A stretch of 64,000 nt of DNA, taken from Desulfitibacter sp. BRH_c19. Lineage in GTDB: Bacteria > Bacillota > DSM-16504 > Desulfitibacterales > Desulfitibacteraceae. Of the stretch, positions 37,082 to 45,674 are shown one piece after another. Both the position numbers and the translations under genes were made by a program. The stretch is from NCBI GenBank assembly GCA_001515945.1, contig LOER01000032.1, positions 62,001 through 126,000 on the forward strand. The letters run 5' to 3'. Numbering within the stretch: position 1 is the first letter of the stretch; the number at the start of each line of letters is the position of its first letter. Below the pieces are notes generated by a model. The model was not told where the DNA came from. It made no database searches and was given only the letters and a program-made list of their open reading frames with translations.

Positions 37082-37212
37082 ATGGGTAAGACCCCCACTT
37101 CTCTATAAGGAAAGGTGACACACCTGTGAGTAGAACCAGGAATGTTCCCAATTTGACTAAATCAGGTGGAGTAGAGTCTCCATCTGATTTCCCGATGTTC
37201 AGCTTAGGCTAA
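37082..37212 (+). ncRNA. Probable structured RNA, family uncertain, strand uncertain
   Basis: A gene-free stretch rich in hairpins: GGGTAAGACCC (37084-37094), AGGTG-ACA-CACCT (37113-37125), GAAC...GTTC (37133-37147) and a 13-bp stem, AAATCAGGTGGAG with CTCCATCTGATTT (37159-37190). The one imperfect pair in that stem is G-U if transcribed from the plus strand but A-C from the minus strand, which favours plus. The conserved-looking GGTGACACACC-TGTGAGT run reminds me of the raiA motif RNA of Firmicutes, but I could not confirm it. I see no strong promoter on either strand. Confidence 0.45.
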
Positions 37213-37218
37213 ATGAGT

Positions 37219-38529
37219 TCACTTGAGCCGCTCAGGTAATACATCATTTCTTATAAGATCCTCATAGGTTTCTTTCTTGACTATTTCGTCTGATTTTCCA
37301 TTATATACTAGTACTACTGCCTGTTTTGGTATCCTGTTGTAATTACCTGACATTGCATATCCATACGCTCCAGTAGTTGTCATTGCAAGTATATCTCCAG
37401 GATTTAATTCTGGAAGCCTAATATTCCATGCTAGAATATCACCAGACTCACAACACTTCCCTGTTACTGTTACTTTTTCGGTATTAGTGTCATTCATTCT
37501 ATTAGCAACATATACCTCATATTTTGCTTCATAAAGAGCAGGACGCAAATTTTCATACATTCCACCATCAACGGCAACATATTTACGTACATCTGGTATA
37601 TCCTTGATAGACCCAACTTTATATAAAGTTGTACCAGCGGGACCAGCAATAGACCTTCCTGGTTCAATAAGAAGCTTAGGAACAGGTAGTGAAAACTGAT
37701 TACATTTTTCTTTTACTGTACTCATAACAACTTCAGCATAGTTTTCAATACTAGAAGGTTCATCACCTTTAGAATAGTATATCCCTAGTCCACCACCAAT
37801 ATTTAATTCCTCAATAACATAGCCTGTTTCTTTTTCGATGTTCTTCATAAATTCAATCATTACATGAGCAGCATGACCATAAGAACCCATTTCAAATATC
37901 TGAGAACCTATATGACAATGGATTCCCTTTAAATCTAAATTAGGTAATTCTAAAGCAATTTTAACTGCTTCCATTGCTTGTCCGTTAGTTAGAGTAAAGC
38001 CAAATTTGGAGTCTATTTGTCCAGTTCTTATATATTCGTGTGTATGAGCTTCTACACCTGGTGTTATTCTTAAAATAATAGCTTGTTTAGTATCCATTTC
38101 ACCAGCAATTCCATTTAAAACCTGAAGCTCATAAAAGTTATCTACAACTATACGTCCTATACCATTTTCCAAAGCAAGCTTTATTTCTTCAAAGCCCTTA
38201 TTATTCCCATGAAAATATATATTTTTTACTGGGAAATTTGCTTTAAGTGCAGTATAAAGTTCTCCTCCTGAGACTACATCAAGGCCAAGACCTTCTTCAT
38301 TAATTATTTTACACATTGCAGTTGTAAGAAAGGCTTTACTTGCATATAAAACTTGAGAATTTCCTTTTTGAGAGAAGGCCTTAACAAGCCTTTGGCATGT
38401 ATTTCTAATTAATTCTTCATCCATCACCCATAGTGGTGTACCATATTTTTCGACCAGTTCTATGGCGTTGCATCCACCTATCTCTAAAATCCCCTCAGAG
38501 TTAATTTTCGAAGTACCATGAAGTTTCAA
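37219..38529 (-). CDS. lysA: Diaminopimelate decarboxylase
   Basis: 436 residues, PLP alanine-racemase fold. Last step of lysine synthesis, from meso-diaminopimelate. YASKAFLTTAM carries the PLP lysine; GIHCHIGSQIFE, NIGGGLGIYY, EPGRSIAGPAG and the GKCCESGD motif follow. TTG start behind AAGGAGTG. As in Bacillus it closes the spoIIA-sigF-spoVA block, but three activase genes now separate it from spoVAF. It has its own promoter and no lysine riboswitch. Confidence 0.96.
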   Translation of the reverse strand: MKLHGTSKINSEGILEIGGCNAIELVEKYGTPLWVMDEELIRNTCQRLVKAFSQKGNSQVLYASKAFLTTAMCKIINEEGLGLDVVSGGELYTALKANFPVKNIYFHGNNKGFEEIKLALENGIGRIVVDNFYELQVLNGIAGEMDTKQAIILRITPGVEAHTHEYIRTGQIDSKFGFTLTNGQAMEAVKIALELPNLDLKGIHCHIGSQIFEMGSYGHAAHVMIEFMKNIEKETGYVIEELNIGGGLGIYYSKGDEPSSIENYAEVVMSTVKEKCNQFSLPVPKLLIEPGRSIAGPAGTTLYKVGSIKDIPDVRKYVAVDGGMYENLRPALYEAKYEVYVANRMNDTNTEKVTVTGKCCESGDILAWNIRLPELNPGDILAMTTTGAYGYAMSGNYNRIPKQAVVLVYNGKSDEIVKKETYEDLIRNDVLPERLK

Positions 38530-38646
38530 AGTAAATCACTCCTTCTCAATGTCTGTTTTATGATGAAAGTCAGTTGTGGTTTTCTGAAGCCACAAGTGCT
38601 CTAAGATGCTATTTATAGCTGGAAAGTGGTTAATTCTTTGCCACCA

Positions 38647-38675
38647 ATAGTAACATAGGCTATCTTGGGTGTCAA
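38647..38675 (-). promoter_or_regulatory. Sigma-A promoter of lysA
   Basis: Minus strand TTGACA (38670-38675), 17-bp spacer, TACTAT (38647-38652). The 115-base leader downstream has two small hairpins (GTGG...CCAC) but lacks L-box lysine riboswitch sequences. Confidence 0.75.
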
Positions 38676-38714
38676 TAATAATTCTTCTCAATTAGCCCGA
38701 CTTCGAGTAGTAAA

Positions 38715-39686
38715 TCAGGAAATTTGTGTTTTCATAGTGCTATTTTCCCATTTGCCGCATCTGTCGCCCCATCTTGCTAAAATAACATCTTTTTCAAAAA
38801 TCTGTATTATTTCACAACAGTTAGCACAGCCATTACATTCAAAGCTACTCGCTTGGTAATCAGCTACTGCAGATTCAAAACCTTTGAAGCAAGTGTTTTC
38901 ACCTTTAGTAGTTTCTTTCGCTAGAAGGGCACTTCCTATTGCCCCCATGACATCATAGTAATCTGGTACAACTATCTCACATTGTAATTCTTTCTTAAAA
39001 GCCTCTATCATTCCGAGATTGGCAGCTACTCCTCCTTGAAAAACAACCTTACTTTGAATCTTTTTCCCTTTACCAATATTGTTTAAATAATTACGTACAA
39101 GAGCTTCACATAGACCTGCTACAATGTCTTCAAGGGAATGTCCCATTTGCTGTTTATGAATCATATCAGATTCTGCAAAAACAGAACATCTACCAGCAAT
39201 ACGGACAGCACTTTTACTTTTTAAAGCTATCTTTCCAAATTCCTCAATAGGAAGTTCAAGTCGTGATGCCTGTTGATCCAGGAAGGAACCAGTTCCAGCT
39301 GCACAGACTGTGTTCATTGCAAAATCAGCAACCACTCCATTTCGTAATACTATTATCTTTGAGTCTTGTCCTCCAATTTCAATTACTGTTTTTGCATCTG
39401 GTACCATCGTTGATGCTGCAACTGCATGTGCAGTAATCTCATTTTTAACTACATCTGCTCCGACCATTAAAGCCGTTAAATTTCTTGCACTTCCAGTTGT
39501 TCCTACTCCCATAATTGTTAAGTCTTCTGCCATTTCTTCCTGTATCTTAAGTAATCCTTTTTGAACTGCTTTTATTGGTTGTCCCTGGGTTCTAATATAT
39601 AGTTTGTGTAATACTTCATTTTCGTTGTTAATAACCACCACATTTGTACTAACAGAACCTACATCTATTCCTAAATACCCATACAT
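38715..39686 (-). CDS. Acyl-CoA dehydratase activase (BadF/BcrA/HgdC type) with Cys-rich tail
   Basis: 323 residues, ASKHA-fold ATPase. GIDVGSVSTNVVV at residue 5, VIEIGGQDSKII, CAAGTGSFLDQQASRL and GRCSVFAESDMIHKQQ (the two cysteines that hold the shared 4Fe-4S cluster), and VFQGGVAANLGMIEAF are all in place. Known members use ATP to push an electron into 2-hydroxyacyl-CoA dehydratases or benzoyl-CoA reductases. The C-terminal 60 residues add CNGCANCCE and a further cysteine, not part of the minimal activase. No dehydratase subunit is encoded nearby. Confidence 0.9.
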   Translation of the reverse strand: MYGYLGIDVGSVSTNVVVINNENEVLHKLYIRTQGQPIKAVQKGLLKIQEEMAEDLTIMGVGTTGSARNLTALMVGADVVKNEITAHAVAASTMVPDAKTVIEIGGQDSKIIVLRNGVVADFAMNTVCAAGTGSFLDQQASRLELPIEEFGKIALKSKSAVRIAGRCSVFAESDMIHKQQMGHSLEDIVAGLCEALVRNYLNNIGKGKKIQSKVVFQGGVAANLGMIEAFKKELQCEIVVPDYYDVMGAIGSALLAKETTKGENTCFKGFESAVADYQASSFECNGCANCCEIIQIFEKDVILARWGDRCGKWENSTMKTQIS

Positions 39687-40780
39687 GAAGTTATATCCTC
39701 CTTCTTCCCTAAGAACTTATTTCTATATATCATATCTGTAAAAGCTTCTAACCTAGTAGTTAGCCCTGCTTTACCAGTTTGTTCGTCAACATAGATTGTC
39801 ATCGCAGGGATACCAGTATCTTCACTAACCTTGAATAAAAGTGTCTGTGCTACTATTTCAGGCATACATGTTAAAGGTGCGATTTGTATAATTCCATCTA
39901 CTTTATCATTTAACTCTACTGCATGGCCAACTGTCTCTCTCCCATGACCTCCTACGAAATAATTTAAATAGGGGGCTGATAGCTTTCTTGCTTCCTTTGA
40001 TCCCTTGATGGGAAGTATTCCCCCAAAAAGATGATCATTAATCCATTGACTTAAAAATAAGGGCCTATAAACCTCTACCCCTAACCGTCCTAAGATTTTT
40101 TCTATATCAAAATTCACAAATGGTTCTAAAACAGTATAGATTTCTCCCACAATTGCGACTTTGATAACAGGTTTATTCTTATACACAGGTATCTGCTTGA
40201 ATTGGTCTATGTAATAATTAGCCGTCTTCTTTACCTGGGTTCTTGCTTGACACTTGTCCACATCAACTAAAAATGCCCTGAAAATATTGTCTGCCTCTCC
40301 AGGATTTTTTTGACTGGGTCGTATTTTGTGGACTTCACGCTCCATCTGGTCAATAGCATAAGTTTTATGCCAGGAGAGATAGATGCTTTTTATTGCTTGC
40401 GACCATGATGAGTGCATTAGATATTTTACCTTATCCCAGACCTCCCCAAGATGAACATCTGGGGGTTCAAGAACTATCATTTCCATGTGATAACCTAAGT
40501 CTTCTAAAATTTCTCTTTGGATTTCGGCATAATACCCAAATCGACAAGGGCCTACTCCTCCACCCATAATTATGGTATCCGCTCCCAATTCTGCTGCTTC
40601 AAGATAGTTTCCTAGATTAATTTTTAGTGGGAGACAGGCAGATTCAGGGGAATATTTTGTTCCTAGGTTTAAGGTTCTTTTTGTACATGGAGGTGGTACA
40701 ATTACGTCCAATCCAAAACCTTCAAAAATAGTCTTGCCTGTAATATAGAAATACCCCATGTGGGGAAAAGTTACTTTCAT
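39671..40780 (-). CDS. Acyl-CoA dehydratase activase-related protein (DUF2229-like), 369 aa
   Basis: 369 residues. Opens KVTFPHMGYFYITGKTIFEGFG; cysteines in CTKRT, ESACLPLKINLG and GPCRFGYY resemble the dehydratase D-component/DUF2229 group, which may carry an iron-sulfur cluster; later come VGEIYTVLEPFVNFDIEK, APLTCMPEIVAQTLL and VDEQTGKAGLTTRLEAF. The end is shared with the next protein, so the two are distant paralogues. Overlaps both neighbours (16 and 4 bases). Reaction unknown. Confidence 0.82.
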   Translation of the reverse strand: MKVTFPHMGYFYITGKTIFEGFGLDVIVPPPCTKRTLNLGTKYSPESACLPLKINLGNYLEAAELGADTIIMGGGVGPCRFGYYAEIQREILEDLGYHMEMIVLEPPDVHLGEVWDKVKYLMHSSWSQAIKSIYLSWHKTYAIDQMEREVHKIRPSQKNPGEADNIFRAFLVDVDKCQARTQVKKTANYYIDQFKQIPVYKNKPVIKVAIVGEIYTVLEPFVNFDIEKILGRLGVEVYRPLFLSQWINDHLFGGILPIKGSKEARKLSAPYLNYFVGGHGRETVGHAVELNDKVDGIIQIAPLTCMPEIVAQTLLFKVSEDTGIPAMTIYVDEQTGKAGLTTRLEAFTDMIYRNKFLGKKEDITSCMGI

Positions 40781-41751
40781 ACAGCTTCTCTCCTTTTTAG
40801 CATATCTAAAAAGGCTTCCAAACGCGTATTAATCCCAGCTTCTCCTGTATGTTCATCTACTGTTATTAGCATAAATGGAATATCGCTTTTTCTAATCAAA
40901 TTCTCTGCTAGATGACCAATAATAGAATCTGGACCACAGCCAAAGGATGCAATATAGATAATACCTTCTACCCGGTTATTTTCTATAAAATCATAAAGAG
41001 AACCCATTATTCTCTTTCCTAATGTCCAAAAGATCTTCTTGCGTAACCTGCTGCTGTACTTATCAATTAGATTATTTTCGACCATTTCAGGACTTATAAC
41101 GTTAAATTCATTTCCTCTTAATTTTTTAATAATATTCATGCTTAGATATTCATCATATAGATTATACCCATGTCCTAGGATGGCTAGTGTTGGCGCATTT
41201 TCTATATAAACCTCTTCTACTTCTTTATTGCCGCTAATTATTTTCAAAGCATCAACTGGGGTTAATTTCTTTTTCAAAAGGTTTTCATAATCTGTCTGTA
41301 CTGTTGTGGCATTAAGCCATGCCTTATCTGCAATTTTATGATGGATTCCTAATCCATTTGCCATTTTTACAAATATAGTCTTATGATCTTGCTCCTGATT
41401 TTTTTGCAGACAGATGGTAGGTGTTAACAATTTTACTTTTTCCTCAAAGGCTGCTTTGATCATGTCTGGTAACCCCATAAACTTGGGACAAATGTATGCT
41501 TTAGGCTCAATACTAACAATTCTTGGACAAAAGATGTAATCTGCCTTGGAAATTAGATTTGCTACATGACCGAAATAGATTTTTACTGGAAAACAAACTT
41601 CATCGACAGTTAGTTGGACTCCCTTTGTTGCTATATTTTTGTTAGTGGTGTTTGAAACTACTACTTCATAACCAATCTCTTTAAAAAATGTAGACCATAA
41701 AGGAAAGTAATAATAATAAAATAGTGATTGTGGTATACCTATCTTTGTCAT
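40777..41751 (-). CDS. Acyl-CoA dehydratase activase-related protein (DUF2229-like), 324 aa
   Basis: 324 residues. GIPQSLFYYYYFPLWSTFFKEIG start, VDEVCFPVKIYFGHV, FCPRIVS, YICPKFMGLPDMI, CGPDSIIGHLAENLI and VDEHTGEAGINTRLEAFLDML. It is the first gene of the activase trio and shares its C-terminal motif with the second. Conserved single cysteines at equivalent places suggest a bound iron-sulfur cluster. It starts 98 bases past the spoVAF stop, after a hairpin. Function unknown; an enzyme activated by the neighbouring ATPase would be elsewhere in the genome. Confidence 0.82.
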   Translation of the reverse strand: MTKIGIPQSLFYYYYFPLWSTFFKEIGYEVVVSNTTNKNIATKGVQLTVDEVCFPVKIYFGHVANLISKADYIFCPRIVSIEPKAYICPKFMGLPDMIKAAFEEKVKLLTPTICLQKNQEQDHKTIFVKMANGLGIHHKIADKAWLNATTVQTDYENLLKKKLTPVDALKIISGNKEVEEVYIENAPTLAILGHGYNLYDEYLSMNIIKKLRGNEFNVISPEMVENNLIDKYSSRLRKKIFWTLGKRIMGSLYDFIENNRVEGIIYIASFGCGPDSIIGHLAENLIRKSDIPFMLITVDEHTGEAGINTRLEAFLDMLKRREAV

Positions 41752-41794
41752 AACATCCTCCTGAAATAAATACTTTTTTTAGTATAAGCATAAA

Positions 41795-41818
41795 GAAACC
41801 CAAATATACTTGGGTTTC
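41795..41818 (-). terminator. Hairpin terminating spoVAF transcript
   Basis: AAACCCAA (41796-41803), 6-base loop, TTGGGTTT (41810-41817), extended by a G-C pair, about 32 bases after the spoVAF stop. The tail on the minus strand is only weakly T-rich. Confidence 0.6.
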
Positions 41819-41849
41819 CATAAATTGCCTTCTAGATGATCTTTTAATT

Positions 41850-43367
41850 TTATTTATGTTTTTTCTTCTTTAGCTTTGGTTTAAGTGCAGGAGCTGGTTG
41901 CTGTCTATCCTTATCCTGAGGATGTATAATGCTTAGTCTAATATTATGTAATGGCACGGGACTTCTAAATACGACTGCAAATAATGCCTTCAAATTTAAT
42001 GGTATCAAAGGCCACATATAGGGAACTCCGAAGCTTTTGGTTAATGCTATAAAAATAAACGCAAGTAATGTAGCACCTAAAAAACCAGGTAGCAGGAAAA
42101 GACCTGTGGCGACAAGAATAAAAATTCTCACTATGGTATTAGCTAAACCCAGTTCAAAACTGGGGGTTGAAAATATACCTACTGCAGATACAGCCGCATA
42201 TAGTATAATTTCAGGTGAGAATAGTCCTATTGTTATGGCAATATCTCCAATTAGTACTGCAGCTATCAAGCCTAGTGCTGTAGCTAGTGATGAGGGTGTA
42301 TGAGTCGCTGCAATTCTCATCAGATTAATCCCTAATTCTGCAAAGAGGGCTTGAATAAAAAGGGGGACATTCCCAGTTTCCTCAGGTCCTATAAACCTTA
42401 AACTTTCTGGAAGTAATGTTGGAGTAAGAGCAAAAAGCAACCATAAGGGTAGTAAAAATATAGACATGAAGACACCAATGTATCTTCCAAGTTTTAAAAA
42501 GCCACCTAATAATGGCCCTTGACGGTACTCTTCTGCATGCTGCAGATGATGAAAATATGTAACGGGCAAAATCATTACACTAGGTGATGTATCAACAACA
42601 ACAAGGATGTGTCCTTCTAGTAAATGTACGGCTGCCACGTCCGGTCTTTCGGTATAACGCACCTTTGGAAAAGGATTCCAATAGCTACCTGGCGTTATTA
42701 GTTCTTCTACTGACTTTTCAGCCATAGGTAAGCCATCAATATCTATCAGTTCAATTTTTTCTTTAATAGATTTAACTGTATCAGGATTGGCTATATCATC
42801 AATATACATAATACATATATCAGTTTGAGATCTTCTGCCCGCTTGCATAATATGAACCCTTAGCCTGGGATCTCTAATTCTTCTCCGGATTAATGCTACA
42901 TTAAATACTATTGTCTCTACAAAGCCATCCCTAGATCCCCTAATTACCCTCTCCAAGTCGGGTTCTTGAGGTCCTCTTACTGGATATTCTCTAACATCTA
43001 AGATTAATACTTTATCTGCACCTTCTATAACAATTGCCATGGCTCCTGAAAGTACGGAATACATAATCTTATCCATTTTCTCTTCGGTTTCAGCTTCTAC
43101 ATAATGGATATGCTTCTTAATTAATTTTTCCAGGGAAAATGGGCTTATTTCTGATCGTTCAAGGTTTTCTAGAGTTCTAGTAATTTGTGTAACTATATCA
43201 TCCTTAACAAAACCATCAATAAAAAACATACCAAATTTATGCCCAGCAAATTCCATTTCTCTGTATATTACGTCAAAATTATCATCAACAGCAAGACTTT
43301 TCATTAGGTAGTCAACATTTCTAGAATAGTCTTTGGTAACATTAACCTTGTCAGCCTTTTCGGACAT
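41850..43367 (-). CDS. spoVAF: Stage V sporulation protein AF
   Basis: 505 residues, GerA-like A subunit family. The soluble N-terminal half contains GADKVLILDVREYPVRGPQEPD and GSRDGFVETIVFNVALIRRRIRDP; the C-terminal half has about five membrane helices and ends in a lysine-rich tail. SpoVAF interacts with germination membrane proteins in Bacillus spores. ATG at 43367 follows AGGAGTGG; a TTG upstream overlaps that site. It overlaps spoVAEa by 17 bases. Confidence 0.95.
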   Translation of the reverse strand: MSEKADKVNVTKDYSRNVDYLMKSLAVDDNFDVIYREMEFAGHKFGMFFIDGFVKDDIVTQITRTLENLERSEISPFSLEKLIKKHIHYVEAETEEKMDKIMYSVLSGAMAIVIEGADKVLILDVREYPVRGPQEPDLERVIRGSRDGFVETIVFNVALIRRRIRDPRLRVHIMQAGRRSQTDICIMYIDDIANPDTVKSIKEKIELIDIDGLPMAEKSVEELITPGSYWNPFPKVRYTERPDVAAVHLLEGHILVVVDTSPSVMILPVTYFHHLQHAEEYRQGPLLGGFLKLGRYIGVFMSIFLLPLWLLFALTPTLLPESLRFIGPEETGNVPLFIQALFAELGINLMRIAATHTPSSLATALGLIAAVLIGDIAITIGLFSPEIILYAAVSAVGIFSTPSFELGLANTIVRIFILVATGLFLLPGFLGATLLAFIFIALTKSFGVPYMWPLIPLNLKALFAVVFRSPVPLHNIRLSIIHPQDKDRQQPAPALKPKLKKKKHK

Positions 43368-43926
43368 GAAATCCACTCCTAGCAAGTATTTCTTCTACAG
43401 CTTTTAATGTAACTTGATTGCCATTTCTACTACTATCGAAGCCTTTCATTTTACCAGTATCCCCAGTTCCAACAACTATAGGCACATCTTCTTCTTCTAG
43501 TATTTCGACTGTATCACCAGATAAACCACCGGCTGTTGGGTAACCATCCTTGTTGACACTACCTTCTAGTACATGTCCATATCTATCTATGGAAATATCA
43601 ACATCTACTTTCTTAGTAAGTTGAGTGTTAGACGCAACTGCTACTACGCCTAAAACCTCCATATTTGGATCATTTATAATATAATCCATGGCCCTTTCAC
43701 CACTACCCTGTCCAACCTCACCTTTGTCATCGAGCATTACTAATATTGGATCAAAAGGCGTTTCCATTATTAGTTTAACCAAATCTTGACCTGTTACCGG
43801 CGTTGGATTACCTGCTGAAAGGGAGATACACCGCCCACCAACCTGCTTTGCTACATTTTCAATGGCCTTTCTGGCAACTTTATCTCCATCAGTTATTAAA
43901 ATAACTTTCCTTTTATTCTTTTTCAT
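43351..43926 (-). CDS. spoVAEA: Stage V sporulation protein AEa
   Basis: 191 residues, soluble. KVILITDGDKVARKAIENVAK at the start, CISLSAGNPTP, VMLDDKGEVGQGSGERAM and PIVVGTGDTGKMKGFD are family segments. It is the cytosolic protein of the spoVA operon, which moves dipicolinic acid into the spore. Here only AEa and AF remain at the locus: no spoVAA, AB, AC, AD or AEb lies between it and sigF. ATG behind AGGATGATG; a terminator separates it from the dodecin gene. Confidence 0.94.
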   Translation of the reverse strand: MKKNKRKVILITDGDKVARKAIENVAKQVGGRCISLSAGNPTPVTGQDLVKLIMETPFDPILVMLDDKGEVGQGSGERAMDYIINDPNMEVLGVVAVASNTQLTKKVDVDISIDRYGHVLEGSVNKDGYPTAGGLSGDTVEILEEEDVPIVVGTGDTGKMKGFDSSRNGNQVTLKAVEEILARSGFHVRKG

Positions 43927-43992
43927 ATCATCATCCTAATTCTTTATCCTATTAGCTATTTTTTCTTAGCATCGGTAAAATATTCAGAGAGA

Positions 43993-44040
43993 ATAAAAAT
44001 AGCAATAGACTGCTGAATTATTTATTTCAACAGTCTATTG
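43993..44040 (-). terminator. Terminator of the dodecin gene
   Basis: Long stem on the minus strand: CAATAGACTG, inner TGAA/TTCA pairing, CAGTCTATTG, then CTATTTTTATT. It lies 30 bases after the dodecin stop. Confidence 0.82.
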
Positions 44041-44070
44041 GCTAAAAATTTAAAGCTTAAGGAGAAAGAA

Positions 44071-44328
44071 TTAAAGGATGTCACCTTGATATTGATGATG
44101 ATACTGCTGCTGCTGCTGGTTTATCTGCCCTCTTTGTGTAGCATAGGCAATTTTAACGTTTGCTTTATAATCCGTTAATTGTCCATTTACTACATCAGCA
44201 GTAAGGTTATAGATTTCCACACCTGTAATGTTTGGTACTTCTCTAGATGCTTCATTTACCGCTTGCTGTACGGCATCTTTCCAACCAGAATGTGATTCAC
44301 CAACTAGTTCTACTACTTTTACATGCAT
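44071..44328 (-). CDS. Dodecin with glutamine-rich tail
   Basis: 85 residues. The core (residues 1-67) is dodecin: KVVELVGESHSGWKDAVQQAV, the VPNITGVEIYNLTADV strand and a closing beta strand (YKANVKIAYAT). Dodecins form hollow dodecamers that bind flavin or CoA. The last 18 residues (RGQINQQQQQYHHQYQGD) are an added Gln/His tail. The gene is flanked by terminators and occupies the position of spoVAA-AEb in Bacillus. The minus strand upstream holds GCATA, then CAATAATA 16 bases on, loosely like forespore sigma-F/G boxes; this is weak. Confidence 0.88.
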   Translation of the reverse strand: MHVKVVELVGESHSGWKDAVQQAVNEASREVPNITGVEIYNLTADVVNGQLTDYKANVKIAYATQRGQINQQQQQYHHQYQGDIL

Positions 44329-44393
44329 TTTAAAATAAGCCTCCTTTATTAGTTTTTCCCTATTATTATTGCCATGGATAAATTATATATGCT

Positions 44394-44440
44394 AAAAAAA
44401 GAACCATCCCATAATTTATAAATCTTTAGGAAGGTTCTTT
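44394..44440 (-). terminator. Terminator of the spoIIA-sigF operon
   Basis: Minus strand AAAAGAACC (inside the last sigF codons), long loop, GGTTCTTTTTTT. It ends transcription before the dodecin gene. Confidence 0.8.
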
Positions 44441-45202
44441 TAAAATATTTTTTATGTTTTTTAGTGCTTGTCTCTCAATCCTAGATACCTGAACCTGTGA
44501 TAAGCCTACAATATCAGCTACTTCCATTTGTGTTTTATCATGAAAAAAGCGTAGTAGGATTATTTGTTTATGTTTTTGAGGTAAGTGTTTTAATACTTCT
44601 TTAACAATTATTTTATCAAACCAGGCATCCTCACTTACTTTACTGTCACTTAACTGATCTACCACTAGTATAGGGTCTCCTTCATCTTGATACAAAGTAT
44701 CATGAATAGAAGTCGTAGATTGTACTGCATCCAGGGCAGTAATTATATCTTCCTTTGGAATATCTAATTTTTCACTTAGTTCTATTAGCGTTGGTTCTCT
44801 ACCTAGTTCTTTTATCAATTCTTCTTTCATCCTATATGCTTTAAAGGCTGTTTCTTTAAGTGAACGGCTTATTTTTATGGAACTATCATCCCTTAAGAAT
44901 CTACGTATTTCCCCAAGTATCATAGGAACAGCATATGTAGAAAATTTAACCTGATAGTTTAGGTCAAACTTATCAATGGATTTCATTAAACCTATAGTTC
45001 CGATTTGGAAAAGATCTTCAAGGTCATGTCCTCTATTCTCAAATCTTTGTACAAGGTTGAAAACTAGTTTTAAATTACAATTTATCAGACGCTCTCGAGC
45101 TTCCCCATCTCCTTCTTTAGTCTTCTTTAGGAGCTCTTGCATCTCCTTATCGGATAATAAAGGAAATCTAGGTAAATTCATCTCAGACAATCTAGACCCC
45201 AT
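44426..45202 (-). CDS. sigF: RNA polymerase sigma-F factor
   Basis: 258 residues. First forespore-specific sigma factor. Region 2 (NLKLVFNLVQRFENRGHD and LFQIGTIGLMKSIDKFDL), the FSTYAVPMILGEIRRFLRDD segment, and region 4 (LRFFHDKTQMEVADIVGLSQVQVSRIE) are complete. SpoIIAB holds it inactive. An in-frame GTG at 45211 directly follows the spoIIAB stop without a ribosome site; the ATG at 45202 has AGGTGA, so I use it. The operon stops after sigF by a terminator. Confidence 0.96.
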   Translation of the reverse strand: MGSRLSEMNLPRFPLLSDKEMQELLKKTKEGDGEARERLINCNLKLVFNLVQRFENRGHDLEDLFQIGTIGLMKSIDKFDLNYQVKFSTYAVPMILGEIRRFLRDDSSIKISRSLKETAFKAYRMKEELIKELGREPTLIELSEKLDIPKEDIITALDAVQSTTSIHDTLYQDEGDPILVVDQLSDSKVSEDAWFDKIIVKEVLKHLPQKHKQIILLRFFHDKTQMEVADIVGLSQVQVSRIERQALKNIKNILKEPS

Positions 45203-45211
45203 ACCTATCAC

Positions 45212-45661
45212 CTAATTTTTTAAAGTATTATTAATTCGTTTCTCCATAATAACCTGTGTTCCTGAACTGAGCTTTGAATTAACAGTTAAAGAATCCATGA
45301 AAGAGCACATAAACACAAACCCTAATCCCATTCTTTCAGGGTCAGAAGAATAAGCTGGCTGCACAGCTTCGTCGACATCCTCAATACCTTTACCAGTATC
45401 CTCTACCTCTATCTGTAATCTGTCTTCGTAGCGAATAATCTTAACTTTTATTATTCCTTCTTCTGAATTATCATATCCATGAATTATAGAATTTGATACA
45501 GCTTCAGAAACTGCAACTTTAATTTCTTCTAATTCATTTAATGTTAGGTCATCTTGTGCTGCAAAAGAAGCTACTGCTACCCTGGCTAAACTAACATTCT
45601 CCTGGAGACTCAGAAACTCCATTTTCAATGAATTAAAAATTATATCACTCTTTTTAGTCAT
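45212..45661 (-). CDS. spoIIAB: Anti-sigma F factor SpoIIAB
   Basis: 149 residues, GHKL-type kinase. ELEEIKVAVSEAVSNSIIHG (N-box), VEDTGKGI (G1) and RMGLGFVFMCSFMD (G2) are intact. It binds sigma-F with ATP and phosphorylates SpoIIAA. 13 bases after spoIIAA and nine bases before sigF. Confidence 0.97.
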   Translation of the reverse strand: MTKKSDIIFNSLKMEFLSLQENVSLARVAVASFAAQDDLTLNELEEIKVAVSEAVSNSIIHGYDNSEEGIIKVKIIRYEDRLQIEVEDTGKGIEDVDEAVQPAYSSDPERMGLGFVFMCSFMDSLTVNSKLSSGTQVIMEKRINNTLKN

Positions 45662-45674
45662 TTAAATAATCCTC

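Noticed and set aside
38530-38646. Lysine riboswitch upstream of lysA
   Set aside because: The leader has two small hairpins but none of the L-box core sequences and no terminator before the gene.
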